A stretch of 64,000 bases of DNA. Origin: Aeromicrobium sp. CnD17-E. Its GTDB lineage: Bacteria; Actinomycetota; Actinomycetes; Propionibacteriales; Nocardioidaceae. Shown here one piece after another: positions 46,426 to 54,675 of the stretch (position 1 is its first letter; each line of letters opens with the position of its first letter). A program made the translations under genes and the position numbers. Below the pieces are notes generated by a model. That model saw only the letters and a list, made by a program, of their open reading frames with translations, was not told the DNA's origin and made no database searches. The stretch is taken from the NCBI RefSeq assembly GCF_024124745.1, contig NZ_JAMXRU010000003.1, positions 1-64,000 on the forward strand, read 5' to 3'.

Positions 46426-46444
46426 CCATGTAGAAAGGTCCAGC

Positions 46445-48172
46445 GTGACCCACGTCCGCCTCTCCCGCCTTCTTGGCGCCCAGCGTCGGATGCTCGTCCC
46501 CCTGGCCGTCGTCGGCCTCGCGGTCTCCGCCACCTACGTGGCCCAGGCCCTCGTGACGGCCCACGTCTTCGGCACCGTCGTGGCCGACGGTCCGGGGCGC
46601 GACCTGCTGGCCGACCTCACTGCGCCGCTCCTGGCGCTCGCCGGTGTGCTGCTCGCCCGCCCGCTCGTGGTGCTGCTGCGCGAGCTGCTGGTCGTACGGG
46701 TGATGACCACCGTGAAGACCCGCCTCCGCGACCAGGTGGGCGTGCAGCTGATGCGTGAGAGCGTGCACGAGGCAGGGTCTGGACGGACCGGGCGCGACAA
46801 CGCCACCGTGGTCGACGGCATCGAGAACCTCGACGCCTACCTCGCCCGGTACCTGCCGTCGCTCCTGCTGTCGGGCGTCGTGACGGCGGTCGTCGCGGTG
46901 ATCCTCGTCCTGATCGACCCGGTCGTCGGTGCCGTGGTGGTGGTAGCGGCAGCAGCCGTCCCGCTGCTCCCCCGACTCTGGGACAAGGCCCTGGCCCGGC
47001 GTGGTTCCGACCACTGGGACGCCTACCAGGAGCTGCACGCCGAGTTCGTCGACTCGATGCAGGGCATGTCCACGCTCGTGCTCTTCGGCGCCGCGGAGCG
47101 ACGCCAGCGCGAGCTGGCCGCCGCCTCGGACCGCCTGCTCGCCCGGACCCTTGCGCAGCTCAAGCTGTCCTTGATCGAGTCCGGGCTCAACGCCTTCGCC
47201 CTGAGCGCGGTGCCGCTGGTCGCCCTGATCATGCTGTTCGTCCGGCAGGACAGCCTCGGCGCCGCCGAGACGTTCGCCGTCGTGCTGCTGTCCGTCGAGC
47301 TCGTCAGGCCCCTGCGCGACCTCGCGTCGCAGTGGCACGCCGGGTACCTCGGCACGTTCTCGGGCGAGCAGATCAGTGCGGTCCTCGCCCGGCGACCGGA
47401 CGACGCCGACACGACGCCGCCGGTCGTCGACCGTGCGGCCGTCGTTCGCCTCGACGACGTCACCTTCGCCTACCCGGGCGCCGACGCGGCCCGTCCGCCC
47501 GCGCTCGACGGCGTCGGCCTGCTCGCCGGCCCCGGCCTGACCGCGATGGTCGGCGCGAGCGGGTCCGGCAAGTCGACGGTCGCCTCCCTCGTGGCCGGGC
47601 TCGCGGAGCCGACGTCGGGGCGCGTGGCCGTCGGGGCCGCGACGTCGGCACGTGAGCGGCTCGCGCACGTGGCCCTCGTGCCCCAGGACCCGACCCTGTT
47701 CCCCGGCGACGTGCGCTCCAACATCACCCTGGGGCTCGACCCCGACGGCCCGGTGCCGTGCACGGTCGAGGCGGCCGCCCGGCTCGCCGGCATCGGCACC
47801 GACGACCCGACCCTGACGCTCGAGTCCCCCGTCGGCGAACGCGGCGGCCTGGTGTCCGGCGGACAGCGGCAGCGGATCGCGATCGCGCGCGGTCTCGTCC
47901 AGGGTCGGCCGGTGCTCGTGCTCGACGAGGCGACCTCGGCGCTCGACGTCGACAGCGAGACCGCCCTCGTGCGGCGCCTGATGTCGGCCCGCCCCGGGCT
48001 GCCGCTGCTCGTCGTCGCCCACCGGCTCGACGCCGTCCGCGACGCGCGGACGATCGTCGTGATGGCCGACGGCCGGGTCGTCGACCACGGCGACCACGAC
48101 ACCCTGATGCGCCGGTGCGACCGCTACGTCGAGCTCGTGCGTGCGGGGGCGACGGCAGGGGCCGGCCGATGA
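46445..48172 (+). CDS. ABC exporter half-transporter, CydD-like
   Basis: This 575-residue protein is a type IV ABC half-transporter: six membrane helices (for example MLVPLAVVGLAVSATYVAQALV, YLPSLLLSGVVTAVVAVILVLI and LIESGLNAFALSAVPLVALIMLF) with the CydD-like DHWDAYQELHAEFVDSMQGMSTLVLFGA. A nucleotide-binding domain follows: Walker A MVGASGSGKSTVASLV (about 372), signature VSGGQRQRIAIARGLVQ, Walker B LVLDEATSALD. Start GTG with AAAGG 6 bases upstream. Coupled by ATGA to the second half-transporter. The RiPP context points to peptide export, but heterodimers of this fold can also import siderophores. No peptidase domain is present. Confidence 0.88.
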   Translation: MTHVRLSRLLGAQRRMLVPLAVVGLAVSATYVAQALVTAHVFGTVVADGPGRDLLADLTAPLLALAGVLLARPLVVLLRELLVVRVMTTVKTRLRDQVGVQLMRESVHEAGSGRTGRDNATVVDGIENLDAYLARYLPSLLLSGVVTAVVAVILVLIDPVVGAVVVVAAAAVPLLPRLWDKALARRGSDHWDAYQELHAEFVDSMQGMSTLVLFGAAERRQRELAAASDRLLARTLAQLKLSLIESGLNAFALSAVPLVALIMLFVRQDSLGAAETFAVVLLSVELVRPLRDLASQWHAGYLGTFSGEQISAVLARRPDDADTTPPVVDRAAVVRLDDVTFAYPGADAARPPALDGVGLLAGPGLTAMVGASGSGKSTVASLVAGLAEPTSGRVAVGAATSARERLAHVALVPQDPTLFPGDVRSNITLGLDPDGPVPCTVEAAARLAGIGTDDPTLTLESPVGERGGLVSGGQRQRIAIARGLVQGRPVLVLDEATSALDVDSETALVRRLMSARPGLPLLVVAHRLDAVRDARTIVVMADGRVVDHGDHDTLMRRCDRYVELVRAGATAGAGR

Positions 48173-49965
48173 GCGCCGGGAGGACCGACCTCGGCAGGAG
48201 CGCCGTCACGCAGACGCTCGCGCCGTTGCGCGCCATGGGCACCCACCTGTCCCGTCACCGCGCGCTGTTCCGGCGCGTCGTGGTGGTGGCCTACCTGCAG
48301 ATGCTCGCGGGGGCGGGCGCGATCGTGCTGAGCGTCGCCACCGCGTCGGCCCTGCTCGACGACGGCGACGCCGGTGCGTGGCTCGCCGCGCTCACCGCAG
48401 CGGTGCTCGCGGTCGGCGCGCTCGCGTGGAGCGACTCGTGGCTCTCGCACGTGCTCGCGTACCGGGTGATCGACACCATCCGCCTCGCCGTGCACGAGGC
48501 GCTTGCCCGGCTCGCGCCGTCGGGGCTCGGGCGACGCCGTTCGGGAGAGACCGCCGCCGCCGCCATGTCCGATGCTGAGCAGCTGGAGTGGTTCTTCGCG
48601 CACACCGTCGCGCAGGTGCTCGCGGGATTCGCTGCCGCGGCGACGATCGCCGCAGGTGCGGTCGCCTGGCTGGGCCTGCCCGGCCTGCTCGTCGTGGCTG
48701 GCCAGCTCGGCGTGCTGCTGGTGCCGCTCGCGGGCCTGGGCACGGCCCGCCGGCAGGGCGCCGACCTCCGCGAGCGGGTGTCCGACCTCTCGGGCACGAG
48801 CGTCGAGGTGCGCCAGTCTGCGCGCGACCTGGTGCTGCTCGGCCGGGTCGACGACGCGCGCGCGTCGCTGGCGTCCGCCACGTCGGCGGTTCAGGACGTG
48901 CGTCGACGCGTCGCGGTGCGCACCGGCATCGAGCAGGCCGCCCTCGACCTCGTCGTTGCCGCCACGTCGTTCACGATGCTGCTGGCCGTCGGCGCCCGGG
49001 TCGCCTCCGGCGACATCGGAGCCGCGACGCTGCCCGTCGCCGTGGTGCTCGCCGGCGTCGCGCTCGTGCCCGTGCTCACCGTGGTCGCCTCGCTGCAGCG
49101 GGTCGCGGAGATGTCTGCCGCGGCCGCGCGCATCGACGAGGTGATCGCCGCGGGGCACGCCGCCCACCGACCCCCCACCCACGACGGCACCCCGTCGGAA
49201 CCCGACGGCAGCGGGTCGGTCGACGTCCGGGGACTCTCCGTCACCTACCCCGGCGCCGACCGACCCGTCCTCCACGGCCTCGACCTGCACCTCGACGGTG
49301 GGGAGCACGTGGCCGTCGTCGGTGCGAGCGGCGCGGGCAAGACGACGCTGGTGCACGCGCTCGTGCGTCTGGTGGAGCCGACGGCGGGCACGATCGGCGT
49401 CAGCGGCGCCGACGTCGCCGCGGAGCCCGTCGAGCGCACCCGCACGCGGGTGAGCCTGGTCGACCAGCATCCGCACGTGTTCAGGGCGACCGTGCGCGAC
49501 AACCTCCTCGTCGCCCGACCCGACGCCGACGACGACGCCCTGTGGCGCGCGCTCGAGGACGTCGGTCTCGCGGCCCACGTGCGCAGCCTGCCCGACGGCA
49601 TCGACACGCTGCTCGCCGAGCACGGACGTACCTGGTCGGGCGGCCAGCGCCAGCGCCTCGGGCTGGCGCGCGGCGTGCTGCGCGACCCGGAGGTGCTCGT
49701 GCTCGACGAGCCGACCGCCAACCTCGACCAGGAGGCCGAAGAGGCGTTCATGCGGCGCGCACTCGCGCTGCGTCGTGGTCGCACGACGATCGTGGTGAGC
49801 CACCGTGCGTCGACGATCGCGCACCTGCCTCGTGTGCTGCTGGTGGAGGACGGGCGCCTCGCGGCCGACGCCGACCACGCCCGCCTCTCCGCCACCCACC
49901 CCCGGTACCGCTCGGTGGTCCAGACCGAGCCGCAGACCTCAGCAACGACCGAGGAGAGGAGGTGA
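48169..49965 (+). CDS. ABC exporter half-transporter, CydC-like
   Basis: This 598-residue protein is the partner half-transporter. Six predicted membrane helices are followed by a nucleotide-binding domain with Walker A AVVGASGAGKTTLVHALVRLV (about 385), signature WSGGQRQRLGLARGVLRDPE and Walker B LVLDEPTANLDQEAEEAF. The helical domain includes RHRALFRRVVVVAYLQMLAGAGAIVLSVATASALL and SMS-like FTMLLAVGARVASGDIGAATLPVAVVL. The two halves probably form a heterodimer. The stop TGA at 49963 lies inside the ribosome site of the precursor peptide gene (ATG 49971), so exporter and precursor are on one transcript. Confidence 0.88.
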   Translation: MSAGRTDLGRSAVTQTLAPLRAMGTHLSRHRALFRRVVVVAYLQMLAGAGAIVLSVATASALLDDGDAGAWLAALTAAVLAVGALAWSDSWLSHVLAYRVIDTIRLAVHEALARLAPSGLGRRRSGETAAAAMSDAEQLEWFFAHTVAQVLAGFAAAATIAAGAVAWLGLPGLLVVAGQLGVLLVPLAGLGTARRQGADLRERVSDLSGTSVEVRQSARDLVLLGRVDDARASLASATSAVQDVRRRVAVRTGIEQAALDLVVAATSFTMLLAVGARVASGDIGAATLPVAVVLAGVALVPVLTVVASLQRVAEMSAAAARIDEVIAAGHAAHRPPTHDGTPSEPDGSGSVDVRGLSVTYPGADRPVLHGLDLHLDGGEHVAVVGASGAGKTTLVHALVRLVEPTAGTIGVSGADVAAEPVERTRTRVSLVDQHPHVFRATVRDNLLVARPDADDDALWRALEDVGLAAHVRSLPDGIDTLLAEHGRTWSGGQRQRLGLARGVLRDPEVLVLDEPTANLDQEAEEAFMRRALALRRGRTTIVVSHRASTIAHLPRVLLVEDGRLAADADHARLSATHPRYRSVVQTEPQTSATTEERR

Positions 49966-49970
49966 ACAGC

Positions 49971-50087
49971 ATGAAGAAGCCCGTCATCGACATCGTCGAG
50001 GTCGAGGTCGAGCGCGCGGACGAGGCCGTCCTGGCGCCGAACTCGAACCACCACGGCCACGTGGCCACCGCGTTCTCCTGGAGCTGA
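49971..50087 (+). CDS. RiPP precursor peptide (candidate)
   Basis: This 38-residue peptide is too short for normal gene calling but has every mark of a YcaO-modified precursor. GAGGAGAGGAGG ends 8 bases before the ATG. The N-terminal half MKKPVIDIVEVEVERADEAV is acidic and beta-prone, as leaders bound by E1-like or RRE domains are. The C-terminal part after VLAP is NSNHHGHVATAFSWS, with three Ser and one Thr as potential oxazoline sites, three His and no Cys. No GG-type or other leader cleavage motif is obvious, though A22-P23 or P23-N24 are candidates. It lies between the exporter genes and the cyclodehydratase genes. Assignment as precursor is inference; the small gene itself is well supported. 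Confidence 0.82.
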   Translation: MKKPVIDIVEVEVERADEAVLAPNSNHHGHVATAFSWS

Positions 50088-50100
50088 TCCGGACGACGTG

Positions 50101-50137
50101 GGCGGGCCCCGGTCAGTCACAGTGGCCGGGGCCCGCC
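50101..50137 (+). terminator. Stem-loop between precursor and YcaO genes
   Basis: GGCGGGCCCCGG (50101-50112) pairs exactly with CCGGGGCCCGCC (50126-50137) around a 13-base loop, 13 bases past the precursor stop. There is no T-run. In RiPP operons such a stem often stabilises the upstream mRNA and lowers read-through to the enzymes, giving excess precursor. Attenuation here is inference. Confidence 0.7.
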
Positions 50138-50190
50138 ACCCCAGTCTGCCGCGCCGTGTCCCGTCGGCGCGCCGAAACGAGGAGCGACCC

Positions 50191-52428
50191 ATGACCGCCG
50201 GCCTGGCCGACGCCCCGCACCGACCGTCCGACTCAGCCTTGGAGGCCCGCACCGAGGTGCGCGTGCTCGACCCGAACACCACCGTCGTCACGACGCCCGA
50301 CGGCGTGCACCGCACGGTCGGGCTCGGCGCGTCGGACGTGCTGCGGCTGCTCGACCACTGGACCCGGCCCGGAGCCGGAACCGTCGACGAGGCGCTCGTC
50401 GAGGCCGCCGACCCGCTGCGTCGGATCCTGCTCGACCGCGGCGGTCTGGTGCCGGTCGCTCCGACGTCGGCACCGCCGGCTGTCGCCCCGCCGGTCGACG
50501 AGGGTGCGCGAGGACAGCTGCTCCTGACCGGCGACGACGCCCTCGTGCGTGCGCTCGTACGGCGTGCCGGCGCGGCCGACGTCGGCGTCTCGACGGCACC
50601 ATGGGACCCGCGCGCCGTCGTGAACCGTGCCTACCGCACCGGGGAGCTGCTGGTCGTGTGCGTGCACGGAGCACGCGACAGCGACCTGGTCGACCTCGAC
50701 CGCACCTGCCACGACATGCGGGTGCCGTGGGTGGCGCTGGAGCTGACCCGTGGCGAGGCGTGGGTCGGGCCGTTCGTCACGCCCGGGGTCGGGGCGTCGT
50801 TCGAGGACGCGGTGCAGCGTCGGGCGGCGGCCGCGTTCGACCGTCGGGTCCACCGGGTGGTGCGCACCCCGTCGCTGACCGGCGACGCCGGTCCGGCTCC
50901 GCACGAGGCCGACGCGGTGCTGTCCGCGGCCCTCGCCGTACTCGGCGGCGACCGCGCGGGCGACGTGCTGCACCGGTTGCGGCTCGACAACCCTGTCGAG
51001 GGCGACGTCGTGGTGGTGTCGACGCACCCGGTGCTGCCGATGCCGGGCTCGCCCACCACGCACCGCGCGCACGACGTCGACGACCTGGTCGACCCGGTGT
51101 CGGGGCTGGTGCTGCGCACGCGCGACATCACGCACGATGCGAGCGTCCCCGTGTCGCTCGTGACCAAGCAGTGCGACGTCGCCGACGTCCGCGCGGTGTC
51201 GCCGTGGGCGAACAACGTGCTCTGCCAGGGCAGCAGCTTCGGCGACCCTGACGGTGCGGCCAAGGCTGCGCTCGGCGAGTCCGTGGAGCGGTACTGCGGC
51301 AACATCCTCGACACGCTGCCCGTCACCTACGGCAGCCACGACGAGCTGCGTCGTCGGGGCGTGCCGGTGCTCGACCCGCGTGAGCTCGTCCTGTACTCCG
51401 ACGCGCAGTACGCGGCGCCGGGGTTCCCGTTCGTGCCGTTGACCCGCGAGACGCGCGTGCACTGGGTGCCCGGTCGTTCGCTCACGCGCGACGCGGAGGT
51501 GCTCGTGCCGGCGTCGCTCGTGTACGTGAACTGGTACGCGGCGGGGTACTCGAGCGCACCGATCACCAACTTCTGCGCGTTCGCGGGCATCGCCGCCGGG
51601 CCCGACCTCGACTTCGCGGTGATGAGCGGCCTCGAGGAGGTGGTCGAGCGGCACGCGACGATGGTGTGGTGGCTCAACGGCCACCCGCTCCCCCGGGTGC
51701 CGGTGCCGCCCGTGCTGCAGCGGCTGTGGGACGGCACCGACGTCACCCACCAGCGGTCGTCGCTGATCGCTCTCGACGACGAGTTCGCGATCCCGGTGGC
51801 CGCCGCGGTGGTGCACGACGACACCGACCGGATCGTCAACGTCGGCTTCTCCGCCCGCCCGACCTTCGAGGCGGCGGCGGCGAAGGCGTGGACGGAGGCA
51901 CTGACCCTGCAGGAGGGGTCGCGCGACCTGCTGCGGATGGACGGTCTGCACTGGGCGGTGATGGCGAGCGGGGAGCTGAACGGGCGCGCGTTCAAGCCGT
52001 GGCGCGAGGACCGTCGCTACCTCGACGACTTCCGCGCCGACATGCGCGACTGCGACGACCTGATGGTGCAGCAGCAGGTGTACCTCGACCCGCGCGCCGC
52101 GGAGCGGATGGCGCACCTGCTGGAGCCGGCGGGTGAGCGTCCGCTCGCGTCGCTGCCGACGGTGCCCGAGCGGTCGGCGTCGGCGTACCGGGCGGCGGTG
52201 GAGGCGGCCGGTCGCGAGGTGATCGCCGTCGACCTGACCACGCCCGACGTGGCGAGCACCGGCATGGCCGTGGTGCGGGTGCTCGTGCCGGGCACGGTCG
52301 GCAACGCCCCTGCCGCGTTCCCGTTCCTCGGTGGCCGACGTGTGCAGGACCTCGCGGTGGAGCTGGGCTGGCGCGAGACGGCGCTGGAGGAGGACGAGCT
52401 CAACTACTTCCCGATGCCGCATGCCTGA
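50191..52428 (+). CDS. Fused E1-like/YcaO cyclodehydratase (TOMM/LAP type)
   Basis: This 745-residue protein fuses two parts. Residues about 1-320 resemble the E1/ThiF-like leader-binding partner: VRTV..GLGASDVLRLLDHW at the start, and WVALELTRGEAWVGPFVTPGVGASFEDAVQRR, where relatives have a CxxC. Residues about 335-745 form the YcaO domain. The ATP-binding motif is AALGESVERYCGN (about 362), SVERY-type spacing is followed by VMSGLEEVVERHATMVWWLNG (about 480), and NVGFSARPTFEAAAAKAWTEAL and RLEDYRYLDDF-type loops are recognisable. It ends NYFPMPHA, close to the C-terminal PxPxP of azoline-forming YcaO proteins. It would activate backbone amides of the precursor with ATP to form azolines. RBS GAGGAGCG. 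Confidence 0.85.
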   Translation: MTAGLADAPHRPSDSALEARTEVRVLDPNTTVVTTPDGVHRTVGLGASDVLRLLDHWTRPGAGTVDEALVEAADPLRRILLDRGGLVPVAPTSAPPAVAPPVDEGARGQLLLTGDDALVRALVRRAGAADVGVSTAPWDPRAVVNRAYRTGELLVVCVHGARDSDLVDLDRTCHDMRVPWVALELTRGEAWVGPFVTPGVGASFEDAVQRRAAAAFDRRVHRVVRTPSLTGDAGPAPHEADAVLSAALAVLGGDRAGDVLHRLRLDNPVEGDVVVVSTHPVLPMPGSPTTHRAHDVDDLVDPVSGLVLRTRDITHDASVPVSLVTKQCDVADVRAVSPWANNVLCQGSSFGDPDGAAKAALGESVERYCGNILDTLPVTYGSHDELRRRGVPVLDPRELVLYSDAQYAAPGFPFVPLTRETRVHWVPGRSLTRDAEVLVPASLVYVNWYAAGYSSAPITNFCAFAGIAAGPDLDFAVMSGLEEVVERHATMVWWLNGHPLPRVPVPPVLQRLWDGTDVTHQRSSLIALDDEFAIPVAAAVVHDDTDRIVNVGFSARPTFEAAAAKAWTEALTLQEGSRDLLRMDGLHWAVMASGELNGRAFKPWREDRRYLDDFRADMRDCDDLMVQQQVYLDPRAAERMAHLLEPAGERPLASLPTVPERSASAYRAAVEAAGREVIAVDLTTPDVASTGMAVVRVLVPGTVGNAPAAFPFLGGRRVQDLAVELGWRETALEEDELNYFPMPHA

Positions 52429-53599
52429 GGCAACCGCCGGCGTCGGGCTGTTCGACGCACCGCTGCGCGTGGTGCGTCGGCCGGTGCTCGATGGGTTCCC
52501 GTCGGGGTTCGTGCACCAGCAGGTGACGATGCCTGCGCGTCCGGGCGTGGACGGGGTCGCGGCGGCGGTGCAGCTGGTGCGGCCCGGGGCGTCGGCGGAC
52601 GGCGACATCGCGGTGGCGTCGGCGGTGCGGCACTGGTGCGGGGAGGACCTCGGCCAGCTGGAGGTGCGTTCGGCGTCGGCGGCCGAGCTGCTGGCGGAGG
52701 GCGAGCCGGTGCTGCGGCTCACGGACCTGGCGCTGCACGACCCCGCCGTGCTCGACGAGCCCGGGTGCCCGCTGGTGCGCGTCGACGACGCGACCAGGCT
52801 GTTGTGGACGCGCGGTGTGCGCCACCGACGTGGGGCGGACCCGGTCGAGGGGTGGGTGCCGTACGGGCAGGCGGTGGTCCGCTGGCTGGAGCGAGACCCG
52901 AGCCAACCTCTCGCGCACACGATGAACATGGCTGGTCTGGGCGCCGCGACGTCGGTCAGGTCTGCGGTGGACGAGGCGTGCGACAAGATGGTGGCGCAGG
53001 ACGCGGTGACGCGCTGGTGGTTCGGCGGCTCCAGTCCGCTGCCCGCGCTCGAGGTGCCGACGTGGTGGGACGGCCCGCTCGAGCTGCGCCTGCGTCGGCT
53101 CCCGTCCGGATTCGACGTCGACGTGGTGCTGGCGGTCGTGCGCGACCACCAGCACGACCTGGCCGGCCTCTCCCCCGCTGCCGGGCCGGACGCAGCACGT
53201 CGGGCTGCGGCGCGAGCGCTGTGGCAGCTGAGCGTGGCCCGCGACCTGGCCTCGCCGACGTCGGGCCTCCTGGCGTCGGGGATGCCCGGCCTCCTCCCCC
53301 ACGCACCCGATCGTCGTTACCTGGCTCGCGGCGTGCGCGGAGCAGTCGACCCGATGTCGGCGGTGCAGCTGGGCCTCGACCCTGCTGTCGTCGCCGAGGT
53401 CGACCGGCGCACGTCGCCCAGCCGTCACGCCGCGACGCTGACGGGTGACGCGCCGCCCGAGGTGTGGGTCGTCGATCTCACGACCCCCGACGTCGCCGCG
53501 GCCGGCTGGCACTGCGTCCGGGCGCTCGCACCTGGACTGGCCCGCATCCCGGTGCCGGCGTTCGCCCAGCGCCAGGGTCTGCCCTACCCGGGCTGGTGA
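52421..53599 (+). CDS. Second YcaO-like protein, degenerate nucleotide site
   Basis: This 392-residue protein overlaps the cyclodehydratase by 8 bases and parallels its second half. HTMNMAGLGAATSVRSAVDEACDKMVAQDAVTRWWFGGSSPLP aligns with NFCAFAGIAAGPDLDFAVMSGLEEVVERHATMVWWLNGHPLP. VWVVDLTTPDVAAAGWHCVRALAPG aligns with VIAVDLTTPDVASTGMAVVRVLVPG. The ATP/Mg residues EExxER are DEACDK here and the first ATP motif is missing, so this is probably a structural or inactive partner rather than an independent enzyme. It ends RQGLPYPGW. Pairing of two YcaO proteins occurs in other RiPP families; the role here is inference. Confidence 0.8.
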   Translation: MPEATAGVGLFDAPLRVVRRPVLDGFPSGFVHQQVTMPARPGVDGVAAAVQLVRPGASADGDIAVASAVRHWCGEDLGQLEVRSASAAELLAEGEPVLRLTDLALHDPAVLDEPGCPLVRVDDATRLLWTRGVRHRRGADPVEGWVPYGQAVVRWLERDPSQPLAHTMNMAGLGAATSVRSAVDEACDKMVAQDAVTRWWFGGSSPLPALEVPTWWDGPLELRLRRLPSGFDVDVVLAVVRDHQHDLAGLSPAAGPDAARRAAARALWQLSVARDLASPTSGLLASGMPGLLPHAPDRRYLARGVRGAVDPMSAVQLGLDPAVVAEVDRRTSPSRHAATLTGDAPPEVWVVDLTTPDVAAAGWHCVRALAPGLARIPVPAFAQRQGLPYPGW

Positions 53600-53606
53600 G
53601 CGTCGG

Positions 53607-54245
53607 TCAGCGCCGCTGCAGGGTGAGGTGCACGACGCCCGTCGGCGACGTGACGGTCTCGACGTCGTAGTCGTCCTCGATGCCGTCGAGTCCGTTCCAG
53701 AGCCGCGCGCCGCGTCCGAGCACGATGGGCACCTGCACGAGGTGCGCGGTGTCGACGAGCCGTGCGGCGAGGAACTGCCGGGCCACGTCGGCGCCTCCGC
53801 CGACGCGCACGTCGAGCCCGCCCGCCAGCTCGCGGGCGGCCTCGAGCGCGACGGCGGGTGTGGCGTCGAGGAAGTGGAAGGTCGTGTCGCCCACGACCAG
53901 CGGCTCGCGGGGCCGGTGGGTGAGCACGACGACCGGCGTGTGGAACGGCGGCTCCTCGCCCCACCAGCCGCGCCAGTCGGCGTCGTCCTGCCACCCGGGC
54001 GGCCCGAACTTCCCGGCACCCATGATCTCGACGCCGATCCCGTCGGCGAAGCGCTGGGCGTACGCCTGGTCTATGCCATGACTGCCGCCCCCGCGGCCCA
54101 CCATCGCGGCCCCGAAGGCGGTGTCGAACATCCAGCGGTGCAACCGTTGCCCGGCGTGACCCATCGGCGTCTCGAGCGCCTGCGGCTCCCCCGCCGCGAA
54201 TCCGTCGAGCGAGATCGAGATGTTGTGCATGCGGACGCGACTCAT
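53607..54245 (-). CDS. Dihydrofolate reductase-family protein (RibD C-terminal type)
   Basis: This 212-residue protein has the DHFR/RibD-C fold pattern: MHNISISLDGFAAGEPQALE at the start, then LHRWMFDT, GRGGGSHGID, IEIMGAGKFGPPG-like VEIMGAGKFGPPGW, and a central PVVVLTHRPREPLVVGDTTFHFLDATPAVALEAARELAGGLDVRVGGGADVARQFL. HLVQVPIVLGRGARLWNGLDG follows near the end. Such proteins are NAD(P)H-dependent reductases whose substrates are mostly unknown. It converges on the RiPP operon with a 7-base gap, so is likely unrelated to it. Confidence 0.82.
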   Translation of the reverse strand: MSRVRMHNISISLDGFAAGEPQALETPMGHAGQRLHRWMFDTAFGAAMVGRGGGSHGIDQAYAQRFADGIGVEIMGAGKFGPPGWQDDADWRGWWGEEPPFHTPVVVLTHRPREPLVVGDTTFHFLDATPAVALEAARELAGGLDVRVGGGADVARQFLAARLVDTAHLVQVPIVLGRGARLWNGLDGIEDDYDVETVTSPTGVVHLTLQRR

Positions 54246-54276
54246 GCGTCCGTTCTACTCCGTCCCTCCGACGGCG

Positions 54277-54543
54277 TCACCGCTTCTCGCAGGCGATGCC
54301 GTCCTTGTCGCGGTCGGACTTCGTGTTGGCGTTGTAGACCGCCTTGTTCTTCGTGAAGTTCGTGACGGGCGTCCCGCTCGTCTTGTCCTTCGCACCGGGC
54401 AGCCCCACCCCGTGCTTGTAGTCCTTGTGCAGGGCCGTGCAGTTCTTGTACGTCTTCGCTGCCTCGGCCGGCACTGCGGTCACCCCGACCGTCCCGAACG
54501 CCACCGCCATGGTCAGCACCACGGCACTCCCCCGTCGCCTCAT
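54277..54543 (-). CDS. Secreted excalibur-domain protein
   Basis: This 88-residue protein has a signal peptide (MRRRGSAVVLTMAVAFGTVGVTAVPAEA) and a single excalibur calcium-binding domain: KTYKNCTALHKDYKHGVGLPGA and the loop SDRDKDGIACEKR, with the DxDxDG metal ligands and a Cys pair likely bridging to NC. The family is named for extracellular calcium binding; its role is unclear. Start ATG 54543 follows GAGGAGTCGCG. Confidence 0.85.
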   Translation of the reverse strand: MRRRGSAVVLTMAVAFGTVGVTAVPAEAAKTYKNCTALHKDYKHGVGLPGAKDKTSGTPVTNFTKNKAVYNANTKSDRDKDGIACEKR

Positions 54544-54675
54544 CGCGACTCCTCTCGTAGACCGCCCACGGTAGGACGTCACGGGACGCCGCGACGATAA
54601 ATCCTGGAAAGACAACCCAGAAGGACCAGTCGCCCGACGGAGGCGACCCACCGCCCGCCGACCGGTCGTCCGGGA

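Noticed and set aside
46427..46429. ATG at 46429 as the start of the FecCD permease
   Set aside because: It would put the Fur-type box within the coding sequence, and no ribosome site precedes it. GTG 46405 is preferred, though not proven.
53607..54245. DHFR-type reductase as part of the RiPP operon
   Set aside because: It is convergent with the operon on the other strand and belongs to a widespread family with its own contexts.
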